This document shows positions 18,573 to 26,109 of a stretch of DNA of 64,000 nucleotides, piece by piece. This stretch comes from Hymenobacter tibetensis (lineage in GTDB: Bacteria > Bacteroidota > Bacteroidia > Cytophagales > Hymenobacteraceae): assembly GCF_022827545.1 (NCBI RefSeq), contig NZ_CP094669.1, positions 896,001 through 960,000 on the forward strand. The letters are read 5' to 3'. Every line of letters begins with the position of its first letter. The stretch's first letter is position 1. A model generated the notes under the pieces. It saw only the letters and a list, made by a program, of their open reading frames with translations. It ran no database searches and had not been told where the DNA came from. A program made the translations under genes and the position numbers.

Positions 18573-19868
18573 TTAGAAGGGCACCACGCCCAGCACCAAG
18601 CAGGTAATCAGCATCACGACCACCGTGCCGCAAGCCCACTTCAGGGTGAAGCGCTGATGGTCACCGAAATCCACTTCCGCCAAGCCGGCCAACAGGTAGG
18701 TGGAGGGCACCAACGGGCTCAGCAAATGCACCGACTGCCCCAGCAACGACGCCCGGCCCATGTCCACTACCGTTACCCCGAACTGCGTGGCCGCCTTCGT
18801 GACCAGGGGCAAAATGCCGAAGTAGTAGGCATCGTTGCTCATGAAGAAGGTGAAGGGCGCACTGGTAATACCCGTCAGGATGGGCAGGTGCGGGCCCAAT
18901 GAGTTGGGAATCATCGTCACGATGGTTTGCGACATGGCATCCACCATCTTGGTGCCCGCCAGAATACCGGTGAAGATGCCGGCGGCAAACACCATTCCGG
19001 CCACAATGACGGCGTTGCCGGCGTGAGCATTCAGGCGGCCGCGCTGTTCGCCCAGGCGGGGGTAGTTGATGAGCATGCCCAACGCAAAGGCCGTCATGAA
19101 CAGCACGGGCAGCGGCACTACATCCATGAACAAGCCGGTGAGCAGGGCCAGCGTAAGCAGCGCGTTCAACCACAGCAACTTAGGCCGGCGCAAGCTCAGT
19201 TCTTCGTGGTTGGCTTCCGCTACTAAAGCGCCGGCATCTTCGGTGATGATGGTGATACCTAGGCGCTTCCGCTCCCGTTTGCCAAACACGTACGCCACGA
19301 ACAGCACCCAGCCGGCGGCTACCACCATGGCCGGAATCAGGGGCGTGAACACCTGCGAGCTATCCAGGTGCAGCGCCGATAGTACGCGGGCGGTAGGGCC
19401 GCCCCAGGGCAGAATGTTCATGACCGCGCTCGACAGAAACGCCGTAGCCGTCAGCACCAGCGGGTTCATCTGGAGGCGTCGGTACAGGGGCAGCATGGCT
19501 GCTACTACTATGATGTAGGTGGTGGTGCCGTCGCCGTCGAGCGACACGGCTAGAGCCAGCACCGCAGTGCCCAGCACCACTTTGAGCGGGTCGCCACCCA
19601 CTACCTTTAAAATCTTGGCCACGATGGGGTCGAAGAGGCCCGCGTCGGTCATGATGCCGAAGTACATGATGGCGAAAATCAGCATCACGCCAGTGGGCGC
19701 TATTTTCTTGACGCCGTCCAGCATCATCTCCCCGATTTCGGCCCGGAACCCTCCGATCAGCGCGAACACAATAGGAATCAGAATCAGCGCCGTCATGGCA
19801 AACATGCGCTTGGACATGATCAGATACATAAACGTACTGATCATTAAAAAGCCGAGTAGTGAAAGCAT
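18573..19868 (-). CDS. CitMHS family metal-citrate transporter
   Basis: A 431-residue inner-membrane carrier that takes up divalent metal-citrate complexes with protons. About a dozen hydrophobic spans are visible. Family marks include 'GVMLIFAIMYFGIMTDAGLF', 'LDGDGTTTYIIVVAAMLPLY', 'NILPWGGPTARV' and the C-terminal 'GQSVHLLSPLVPSTYLL'. The start at 19868 (MLSLLGF) begins just before the first span; the longer frame to 19985 is rejected. It is divergent from an OmpR-type regulator and kinase, which in other bacteria commonly control citrate carriers (for example CitST/CitS-like pairs), so regulation by that system is likely. Confidence 0.92.
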   Translation of the reverse strand: MLSLLGFLMISTFMYLIMSKRMFAMTALILIPIVFALIGGFRAEIGEMMLDGVKKIAPTGVMLIFAIMYFGIMTDAGLFDPIVAKILKVVGGDPLKVVLGTAVLALAVSLDGDGTTTYIIVVAAMLPLYRRLQMNPLVLTATAFLSSAVMNILPWGGPTARVLSALHLDSSQVFTPLIPAMVVAAGWVLFVAYVFGKRERKRLGITIITEDAGALVAEANHEELSLRRPKLLWLNALLTLALLTGLFMDVVPLPVLFMTAFALGMLINYPRLGEQRGRLNAHAGNAVIVAGMVFAAGIFTGILAGTKMVDAMSQTIVTMIPNSLGPHLPILTGITSAPFTFFMSNDAYYFGILPLVTKAATQFGVTVVDMGRASLLGQSVHLLSPLVPSTYLLAGLAEVDFGDHQRFTLKWACGTVVVMLITCLVLGVVPF

Positions 19869-19988
19869 ACGCTGGGGAATTGTGAGGGTGGAGCAGAACA
19901 CCAGCCGGACCAGTACGCCGAAAGGATAGGCGATACTACTAGCCGATTTAGAATACATTTGGAAGATGATCTGCTGGTGCCGCACTAA

Positions 19989-20004
19989 AAGTGATACATC
20001 ACTT
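19989..20004. promoter_or_regulatory. palindromic candidate operator
   Basis: AAGTGAT-AC-ATCACTT is a perfect 7-bp inverted repeat with a 2-bp centre. It lies in the 167-bp divergent gap, 121 bp from the CitMHS start and 32 bp from the response regulator start. It may bind the response regulator encoded next to it; this is inference. Confidence 0.45.
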
Positions 20005-20035
20005 ACTGGTAGGTTGGGCCTGCTTTTTCTGCTCT

Positions 20036-20719
20036 ATGAAACTATTGATTGTTGAAGATGAGCCTGAACTGGCAGCCGGCTTGCGCGCGTACTTGAGCGG
20101 GCAACACTACGTGTGTGAGCTAGCCGCCACGTTCGATGAGGCCCAGGAAAAAATGCTGCTCTACGACTACGACTGCATTCTGCTGGACCTCACCCTGCCT
20201 GGCGGCGACGGCCTGGCGCTGCTGCGGGAGCTAAAGCAGCAACGGCCTGAAGCAGGCGTGATTATCACTTCAGCCCGCAACGCCCTCGACGACCGGATTA
20301 CGGGCCTGCACCTAGGCGCCGACGACTACTTGCCCAAGCCGTTTCACTTGCCTGAGCTAAGCGCCCGGGTGGCCGCTATTGTGCGCCGCCGCCGCTACAA
20401 TGGCACCAACCTGGTGCGGGTGGGGGATTTGACCGTGGACGTAGCCGCGCGCGCAGCTACCCTGGCCGGGCAGCCCCTCAACCTTACCCGCACCGAGCTG
20501 GACTTGCTGCTGCTGCTACTGGCCAACCAGGGCCGCGTAATCAGCAAGGGCGCCATTGCCGAGCATTTGTCGGGGAATGATGCCGAGCAGTTCGATACCT
20601 ACGAAACGGTGTACGCCCACGTGAAAAACCTGAAACGCAAGCTCACCGAAGGCGGCGCGCCCAACTACATCCGGATGGTGTACGGCCTGGGCTACCGGTT
20701 CTCCGCTGATTCGCAGTAG
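20036..20719 (+). CDS. OmpR-family response regulator
   Basis: A 227-residue DNA-binding response regulator. The receiver domain spans residues 1-120 with acidic pocket 'EDE' near residue 7, phospho-acceptor Asp51 in 'LLDLTLPGGDG', Thr/Ser in 'IITSARN' and Lys in 'YLPKPF'. The C-terminal winged helix (residues about 130-227) has 'LNLTRTELDLLLLLLANQGR' and ends 'IRMVYGLGYRF', the trans_reg_C signature. The ATG at 20036 is preferred to 19991 because it starts directly at the first receiver strand. It is 11 bp before its kinase gene and divergent from the CitMHS transporter. Confidence 0.95.
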   Translation: MKLLIVEDEPELAAGLRAYLSGQHYVCELAATFDEAQEKMLLYDYDCILLDLTLPGGDGLALLRELKQQRPEAGVIITSARNALDDRITGLHLGADDYLPKPFHLPELSARVAAIVRRRRYNGTNLVRVGDLTVDVAARAATLAGQPLNLTRTELDLLLLLLANQGRVISKGAIAEHLSGNDAEQFDTYETVYAHVKNLKRKLTEGGAPNYIRMVYGLGYRFSADSQ

Positions 20720-20730
20720 CCCGTCCGGCC

Positions 20731-22011
20731 ATGAAGCTCCTTACCCGCACCACGCTGATTTTTCTGTTCTACGCCAGCGTGGTGGCCGGTGCTGGCACCT
20801 TCGTGTACTACTCCCTGATCAACAAGCTCTATTATGCCTACGTAGACCGCACCCTGAGCCGGCGTAAGCTGCGGGTGGAAAAAGCCATGCGCCTGTATCT
20901 GCATAGTCCCGCTGACTTAGCGTACTGGCACCAGCTCGACCACAACGTGGAGTTTGTGCCGCTACGCCATCTGCCGCCGCGCCGCGCTGACCGCCTTAGC
21001 GTGCGCCCCATGTACAACGAGCTGACCGGCAAAAGCCAGCCGTACCGCCAGCTGGCGTCCGCCGTTACGTTTCAGGGCCGTCCCTACGAGCTGCAAATCC
21101 GCCTGTCGTTGTTTGATACGCAGCAGCTGTTGCTGCGCATTGTGCTGGCGGGTGGGGTGTTGTTTGGGCTGCTGGTGCTGGGCTTGTTTGGCTTGCAATT
21201 CGCTCTCAACCGACGGCTGTGGCAGCCTTTCTACGCTCTCCTCGACCAATTGCACAAGTACAAGCTGAACCGCAGCCAACCTGTTACGTTACCTGAAACC
21301 CGCATCCGCGAGTTTCAGGAGCTACAGGATGCGGTGCAGTTGCTGCTGCGCCAAAACCAGCGGGTGTACCGGCGGCAAAAGGAGTTCACGGAAAACGCCG
21401 CCCACGAAATCCAGACGCCGCTGGCTATCCTGCACACCCAGCTCGATTTACTGGTGCAGGCACCCGGCCTTACCGAAGAGCAAGCAACCCACATTGAGGG
21501 CATTATGAGCGTGACGCACCGTCTCACGCATCTTACCAAAAGCTTGCTGCTGCTGGCGCAACTGGATAGCAAGTTGTTTTTCGCCACCGAAATCGTGGAT
21601 GTGGCCGCTGTAGTACGCACGCAGGTAGCACACTTACGTGAGCAAATTGCCGTACGCAACCTGACAGTGGAAACCGATATTGCCGACAGCGTGCCGCTGT
21701 GCGTGCACCGGGGGCTGCTGGAAGTACTGGTCAGCAACCTGCTGGTAAACGCCATCCGGCACAACTTACCCGGCGGCCGACTGCGGATACTGGTTACCAC
21801 TGAAGTGTTGGTGGTTGAAAACACGGGCCGCCCTGAATCTTTGCAGGAAGCGGGCCTGTTCAACCGGTTCCAGAAATCCACCGACAGTCCTGCGGAAAGC
21901 GTGGGGTTGGGGCTGGCACTAGTGCTGCAAATCTGCACTAATTGCGGCCTGCCGTTGCGCTACTCCTACCAGGAGCCCGGTATTCATCGGCAGCAAGTGT
22001 TGCTGCAATAA
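20731..22011 (+). CDS. sensor histidine kinase, partner of the adjacent regulator
   Basis: A 426-residue membrane kinase. It has a TM span at about residues 8-30, a periplasmic sensor region of about 110 residues and a second span at about 132-155. The HisKA domain carries the phospho-acceptor His225 in 'ENAAHEIQTPLAIL'. The ATPase domain shows an N box with 'LVSNLLVNAIRHN' and a G box 'ESVGLGLALVLQI'. The catalytic region is on the short side, with a reduced D box, but the key motifs are present. It is in an operon with the OmpR-type regulator. Signal unknown; citrate or metal is a guess from the neighbouring carrier. Confidence 0.93.
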   Translation: MKLLTRTTLIFLFYASVVAGAGTFVYYSLINKLYYAYVDRTLSRRKLRVEKAMRLYLHSPADLAYWHQLDHNVEFVPLRHLPPRRADRLSVRPMYNELTGKSQPYRQLASAVTFQGRPYELQIRLSLFDTQQLLLRIVLAGGVLFGLLVLGLFGLQFALNRRLWQPFYALLDQLHKYKLNRSQPVTLPETRIREFQELQDAVQLLLRQNQRVYRRQKEFTENAAHEIQTPLAILHTQLDLLVQAPGLTEEQATHIEGIMSVTHRLTHLTKSLLLLAQLDSKLFFATEIVDVAAVVRTQVAHLREQIAVRNLTVETDIADSVPLCVHRGLLEVLVSNLLVNAIRHNLPGGRLRILVTTEVLVVENTGRPESLQEAGLFNRFQKSTDSPAESVGLGLALVLQICTNCGLPLRYSYQEPGIHRQQVLLQ

Positions 22012-22314
22012 CCGTAGCCAGCGCATACACCTAGAGGAACTGTATCGTGTGCTTGTTGGGCTGTGGTTTGTCTGGTGGTCTTGAGGGTCGACTACAGGCG
22101 CTGCCTGTGAGAAGCCGGCGCAAGGAAAGGTGTTGTAATAAGCACGCTGCAACGCTGTGAGGAACAGCTAAAGGCTGTATATAGGTTATTAACTATCAAC
22201 GGATTAACGGCAACAAGATTGCGGCTTTTACGGCCCAGCTTTGTTGGACAACGTATACTTCCCAACAGCAGCACATTGTACTTACTGCGCCTGTTCCACC
22301 CACCTCGACTTGTT
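22012..22314. other. 303-bp gap, nothing identified
   Basis: No convincing gene, promoter box or terminator was found. A small hairpin ACAGGC-GCT-GCCTGT lies at 22094-22108 without a T tract. Confidence 0.6.
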
Positions 22315-22731
22315 ATGAAAACCAAGAGCCTATTTGTTGCCGCTACCCTGTTTTTTGGCACCGTTGCCACCACGCAAGCGCAAATTTCACCTACTGCCCC
22401 CCAACGCGGCGGCAGCATGAACCAAACTACCGTGCCGGCCGCGCCCCAAACCAACCCCGGTACAATCGACCAGCGGACTCCTACCACCACCAACCCCACC
22501 CAAATGGGCACGGGCACCATTGACCAGCGCACGTCGCCACCCATGACCGCGCCCGCCCAGATGGGAACCGGCACCGTTGCTCAGCCGCCTCTGCAACGCT
22601 CGACCACTATCGAGCAGCAAAGCGTAGAGCAGCGCACCGGCACTACCACCCAGCCAGCCAACAGCGGCACGATGCGGCGAGAAACCAGCACCAAAAAGCG
22701 CACCACCGAAACCACTACGCCACGTCCGTAG
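22315..22731 (+). CDS. exported low-complexity Thr/Pro/Gln-rich protein
   Basis: A 138-residue protein with a signal peptide (residues 1-22, ending TTQAQ) and a mature chain made almost entirely of Thr, Pro, Gln, Gly, Ala and Ser. Short motifs recur, such as GTIDQRT twice and QMGTGT twice. The C-terminus is basic ('RRETSTKKRTTETTTPRP'). Such chains are expected to be disordered. The in-frame ATG at 22219 is rejected because 22315 begins the signal peptide. No domain is known. The low-complexity composition could reflect a cell-wall or surface linker role, which is speculative. Confidence 0.6.
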   Translation: MKTKSLFVAATLFFGTVATTQAQISPTAPQRGGSMNQTTVPAAPQTNPGTIDQRTPTTTNPTQMGTGTIDQRTSPPMTAPAQMGTGTVAQPPLQRSTTIEQQSVEQRTGTTTQPANSGTMRRETSTKKRTTETTTPRP

Positions 22732-22787
22732 TCGCTAAAATGTAGAGCGTGGGTACCCGTCCTTCGTTGACGGCCTGCCCCGCCGCC

Positions 22788-22826
22788 CAGCCCCCGTTCG
22801 AGCTTCCGTAGCTTGGGCGGGGGCTG
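22788..22826 (+). terminator. strong GC-rich hairpin downstream of 22315-22731
   Basis: CAGCCCCCG (22788-22796) pairs with CGGGGGCTG (22818-22826) around a 21-nt loop and is followed by CGGCTTTG. It lies 57 bp after the stop. The T tract is short. Confidence 0.55.
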
Positions 22827-22856
22827 CGGCTTTGTAAATACTTCCGTCCACGCAAC

Positions 22857-22890
22857 AGCCCCTGACGCAACTAAAGCGCCAGGGGCTTTT
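22857..22890 (+). terminator. intrinsic terminator
   Basis: AGCCCCTG (22857-22864) pairs with CAGGGGCT (22880-22887), followed by TTTT. It sits between the plus-strand gene ending at 22731 and the minus-strand gene ending at 22918. The plus strand has the T run. Confidence 0.7.
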
Positions 22891-22917
22891 GTATGATCAA
22901 CTGTTTATGGCTGGTAC

Positions 22918-23253
22918 CTATGCTGCCTTGAGCTTGGTGCTAAGCTGCAACAGCAAGTCGCCGAGGGTACGGAGCTGCGCCTGAAAATCAGGGGAGGCAT
23001 TCACGGCTGCTTGGTTGGTCTGCGAGCCCAGGATGCTCAGCGAACTGCTAATGGCTTCAGGGTCGAGGTTGCCACCACTTAGCAAGGATTGTAGGTTGCC
23101 GATTTCTCGGCCTACGTCTTGCAAGGCGGGCTCACCGCTTTGGAGCAAGTGCTGCTGCCAGGTTTCGGTGTTGTCGAGGGCACCGCTGATGGGAATACTG
23201 GTCAGGCCGTTTTGGAGCGCGTGAATGGTCGCGCCTAAGAGTTCTTTGTTCAT
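22918..23253 (-). CDS. hypothetical alpha-helical protein, 111 aa
   Basis: A 111-residue soluble protein without signal or membrane segment. It is rich in Leu, Gln, Ser and Ala and lacks Cys, and the heptad-like spacing of Leu in 'LGDLLLQLSTKLKAA' and 'NLQSLLSGG' suggests a small helical bundle. It lies 37 bp upstream of nothing on its own strand and downstream of the UV endonuclease gene (gap 38 bp to 23291), so the two may not be co-transcribed in order: the endonuclease is read first and this gene follows. No family name can be given with confidence. Confidence 0.6.
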   Translation of the reverse strand: MNKELLGATIHALQNGLTSIPISGALDNTETWQQHLLQSGEPALQDVGREIGNLQSLLSGGNLDPEAISSSLSILGSQTNQAAVNASPDFQAQLRTLGDLLLQLSTKLKAA

Positions 23254-23290
23254 GGGAAGAAGAGATAAGGAAAATGAGAGGGCATAACGC

Positions 23291-24331
23291 TTAGTTGTGC
23301 GCCTCGGGGTTCAACTGCTCGGCCTGGGCAGTGGCTGATTTGTCTTTTTTAGCGCGCGGTTTCCGGGTTTTTGGAGCGGTGTCGCCTTCCAAAATTTGCT
23401 TGGGGGTGAATACCGGAGGCTCATAGCCCGCCGGAGCAGGTGGCAAAAGCGTCAACTCGCGCATGATACCGCAGGCCTGGTGGGCGCTAGCCTCCTTGTC
23501 TTTGATTTCAAGCATGATGTCGACGTCCAAATCGCCAAGTTCTTTCAGGAAATCCCGGAACAGATCTTCCTCGATACTGGCCACGTGCTTGCCCCGCCGT
23601 TCCCCATGCGACTGAGAACTGTAGTCCATCATCATAATACCGTCGCGCTCGGGCTGCCAGGTGGCCGCGGCCAGGCGCAACGCTTCGGCCATAGGCTCCC
23701 CGTTGTTGAGGCACTCATGGTGGAAATTGTCGAATAGGATAGGAATGCCGGTGGCGGCGTTCAGCTCCAGGCAGTCGCGCAAGCTGAATAGCCGGTCGTC
23801 GTTTTCAACCACCACCCGTATCTGCACCTCCGGCGGGAGGGTGTGCCACGTGGCAATAAAGCGCGCAATAGCTGTGTCTCGGTCTCCGTAGAGACCACCC
23901 AAGTGAATTTGAAGCTTGGCCGTACTATCAAGCCCCATCAAATCCAGCATGGAACCCTGGTAGACCAGTTCTGCAACGCTGCGCTGCACAATATCGGGGT
24001 TCGGCGAGTTGAGCACCACGAACTGGTCGGGGTGCATCGAGACACGCATCTTATGTTCTTTGATATAGTCGCCGATGGCCTTAAACTCCGGGGCAAACCG
24101 GGTCTGCCACGGGAAGGTGTTAACGGCATGGGAGCCAAAGGGCACAATGTCGGAGCCGATTCGGAAGAACATCAGCCCGTGCTCTAGATTATATTCCAGA
24201 ATGCGTTTCAGGCACGCCAGATTGGAAGCCACGGTTTGTTCCACCCGCTCGTCGGAGTAGGAAGCCAACCGGAACGTGGACGCCGAGGTGCAGTCCAACG
24301 AATTATTCATGCAGGGATACCCAATTTTCAT
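23291..24331 (-). CDS. uvsE: UV damage endonuclease UvsE/UvdE
   Basis: Cuts DNA 5' to UV photoproducts and starts an excision repair route separate from UvrABC. The 346-residue protein is a TIM barrel: 'MKIGYPCMNNSLDCTSASTF' at the start, 'FRIGSDIVPFGSH' near residue 57, 'MRVSMHPDQFVVLNSP' near 95, 'LQIHLGGLYGDR' near 143, 'VVVENDDRLFS' near 175 and 'DNFHHECLN' near 200. These carry the His/Glu/Asp metal ligands of the family. The last 45 residues are a basic, low-complexity tail ('KTRKPRAKKDK') not seen in the core domain. It starts at the second Met-like position expected for the family. Confidence 0.95.
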   Translation of the reverse strand: MKIGYPCMNNSLDCTSASTFRLASYSDERVEQTVASNLACLKRILEYNLEHGLMFFRIGSDIVPFGSHAVNTFPWQTRFAPEFKAIGDYIKEHKMRVSMHPDQFVVLNSPNPDIVQRSVAELVYQGSMLDLMGLDSTAKLQIHLGGLYGDRDTAIARFIATWHTLPPEVQIRVVVENDDRLFSLRDCLELNAATGIPILFDNFHHECLNNGEPMAEALRLAAATWQPERDGIMMMDYSSQSHGERRGKHVASIEEDLFRDFLKELGDLDVDIMLEIKDKEASAHQACGIMRELTLLPPAPAGYEPPVFTPKQILEGDTAPKTRKPRAKKDKSATAQAEQLNPEAHN

Positions 24332-24429
24332 GTTTGGGTTTACGGGCTGGCCGGGCGGTAGGTTGGTGAATTATCTGCCATCCTGCCAAGCTGCCTCTCT
24401 GCCCGGAGCCGCGCTAGTGCTACACCAGC

Positions 24430-24460
24430 AAGCCCTTGGTGTAAAGCACGCCAAGGGCTT
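24430..24460 (-). terminator. hairpin after the 24522-25217 gene
   Basis: AAGCCCTTGG (24430-24439) pairs perfectly with CCAAGGGCTT (24451-24460). It is 62 bp beyond the stop of the minus-strand gene. No T tract follows, so it is a weak terminator or an mRNA 3'-end stabiliser. Confidence 0.4.
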
Positions 24461-24521
24461 GGTCAGTGGGGGAGGTTGAAATACGCTATTGTTAGCACAG
24501 TCTTGGCCTTGTGGCATGCGG

Positions 24522-25217
24522 CTATGGTTCGTATCCCCGGTTGTCTTTGAAGTTCTTGTTGTACTTCTGGCGGTTTTTGCGCGCGGCTTCCGCTGCTTCG
24601 GCGGCCCTGATTTCTTCCATTTTACGCCGTTCCTGGCCGGCTTTGGAAAACTGGTCGTAAATCAAGCTGATTGGGCTGGCCAGGGAAGGGGTGGGCGCGG
24701 CCGGCGCCGTAGAATCCACCTTGAACAGGGGCTTGGGAGCTGGTGGGCGCTTTACGGCGCTGGTGGGGGCCGTGCTAGGGCGCTTGATGTTGCGCAACGC
24801 CTTGTTGATGGCGGCCCGGTCCGGGCGACCTTCCGTCACGCGTACTTCGCCCAGCATTACACTGTCGCGCATCAACGACACCTGAATAACCAGCTGGGAG
24901 AGGCCAGTGCCGCCCATAGGATAGCGGCGGGTTTTGAAACCAATAGCCCGAAACACCAACGTATCAGTGTTTTGCACGTCAATCCGAAATTCGCCTTCGC
25001 TGTCGGCGGCTATGCCCCGGCCACTGCGCTGCACCAGCACCGCCGTTCCGGGTATTGCGCGCCCGGTGCCCGCCTCTAATACGGTGCCCGAAACCCGAAC
25101 CTGAGCCGTGGCGCTTAGTGGCAGCAGTGAAAATAACAGCCACCCAAGCAGCCACCAGCCCCGCTGCTCTGGCCTGCCAGCAGGAAATACGCTTGAAATA
25201 GAGTTCAGTAAGTTCAT
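24522..25217 (-). CDS. exported carboxypeptidase-regulatory-like domain protein
   Basis: A 231-residue exported protein. A hydrophobic segment at about residues 20-38 ends 'LSATAQ', a signal peptide. Residues about 40-115 form the beta-sandwich CarboxypepD_reg-like domain ('VRVSGTVLEAGTGRAIPGTAV', then 'DTDTLVFRAIGFKTRR' like strands), which in Bacteroidota often caps TonB receptors but also occurs alone. The C-terminal third is Ala/Lys/Arg-rich and probably helical ('KAGQERRKMEEIRAAEAAEAARK' is split by charge). The ATG at 25217 is chosen over a TTG at 25235. The function is unknown. Confidence 0.75.
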   Translation of the reverse strand: MNLLNSISSVFPAGRPEQRGWWLLGWLLFSLLPLSATAQVRVSGTVLEAGTGRAIPGTAVLVQRSGRGIAADSEGEFRIDVQNTDTLVFRAIGFKTRRYPMGGTGLSQLVIQVSLMRDSVMLGEVRVTEGRPDRAAINKALRNIKRPSTAPTSAVKRPPAPKPLFKVDSTAPAAPTPSLASPISLIYDQFSKAGQERRKMEEIRAAEAAEAARKNRQKYNKNFKDNRGYEP

Positions 25218-25265
25218 TGGCCTATACAAACGCAAGCAGGGGGCAAGTTATCTCATAAGAGAGAC

Positions 25266-25298
25266 AAAAAAAGCCCGCACCGTTGCAGGTGCAGGCTT
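25266..25298 (-). terminator. intrinsic terminator of the 25323-25946 gene
   Basis: AAGCCCGCACC (25271-25281) pairs with GGTGCAGGCTT (25288-25298) with one mismatch. On the minus strand the stem is followed by seven Ts (plus A run at 25266-25272), 25 bp beyond the stop. Confidence 0.88.
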
Positions 25299-25322
25299 TC
25301 GAGCACTTTACGCAAAGTGAAA

Positions 25323-25946
25323 TTACTTGATCTTGGTTTTCTCGCCGTCTTCGGGCTTGAGTTTCACCGTGCCGTCGTCGCCGTCAATCTTGGCTTTGTT
25401 GCCTTGCGCATCTTTGATTTTTACGTCGCCATCGGCCTTCACTTTCAGCTTGCCTTCGCCGCTGGTTTCAGTGGAAGCAGTGGCCGAGTTGTCGGTGCTG
25501 GCGGGTGCGCTGGTCTCGTCCATGTAGGCCTCTTCGTAGTACGTGGGGCGGCTGGTTTCGTAGGCAGTGTACGTTTCGGCTGGCAAGTAGCCTTTCAACT
25601 CGCTGTCGGTTTGGGAGTAGGCACTACGCATGTCGGCGGCCATACCAGTAGTATCGGCCGTGTATTTGGTGCGCAATTCGCCTAGGCGCTGGGCACGGCT
25701 GTAGTAGCTGTCCTCGATGCGCGACACCATGGCCGTATCCGTGATTTTCATGTCGGCCGCCATCTTGTCGGCGATGCGCTGGGCACGGCTCCGGTACTGC
25801 GAATCCATGTCGCCGGTGGCAGCGGTGCTGGTGGTAGCGGTTTCGGTGGCTGTGGTGGTTTCAGTGGTAGCAGTGCTGTTGCTGTCGCCGCACGAAGTCA
25901 GGGCGCAAGCAGCGGCCAAAGGAAGAAACAAGAGGAGCTTTTTCAT
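25323..25946 (-). CDS. Thr-rich lipoprotein, function unknown
   Basis: A 207-residue lipoprotein. The signal ends in the lipobox ALTSC (Cys19), followed by 'GDSNS' and a long Thr/Ala/Glu-rich low-complexity linker (residues 22-45). Residues about 50-125 are charged and helical, with a duplicated 'YRSRAQRIADKMAADMKITD' / 'YYSRAQRLGELRTKYTADT' like motif. The C-terminal 45 residues are a Lys/Asp/Gly-rich acidic-basic repeat ('KLKVKADGDVKIKDAQG', 'KIDGDDGTVKLK'), which looks like short beta-strand repeats. No known domain. The terminator at 25266 follows directly. Confidence 0.7.
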   Translation of the reverse strand: MKKLLLFLPLAAACALTSCGDSNSTATTETTTATETATTSTAATGDMDSQYRSRAQRIADKMAADMKITDTAMVSRIEDSYYSRAQRLGELRTKYTADTTGMAADMRSAYSQTDSELKGYLPAETYTAYETSRPTYYEEAYMDETSAPASTDNSATASTETSGEGKLKVKADGDVKIKDAQGNKAKIDGDDGTVKLKPEDGEKTKIK

Positions 25947-26046
25947 TGGTGTGGTCTTGTTGAGGAGAGAGTATGAATGGCGCGTATACGCCTTCCCCTC
26001 CGTGGCGGTTACCTTAGCGCTACGCTAGAGCTTGAAAAAAGAAAAA

Positions 26047-26068
26047 CCACGGCTGATAATGGCCGTGG
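26047..26068. terminator. bidirectional hairpin after the phosphoesterase gene
   Basis: CCACGGC (26047-26053) pairs with GCCGTGG (26062-26068). The stem is flanked by an A run on the left and CTTTT on the right, so it can act on both strands. It lies 42 bp after the stop of the minus-strand phosphoesterase gene. Confidence 0.8.
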
Positions 26069-26109
26069 CTTTTGCTTGCTAGGTGGAGGCTGCTGGCAGC
26101 TGGTATGCG

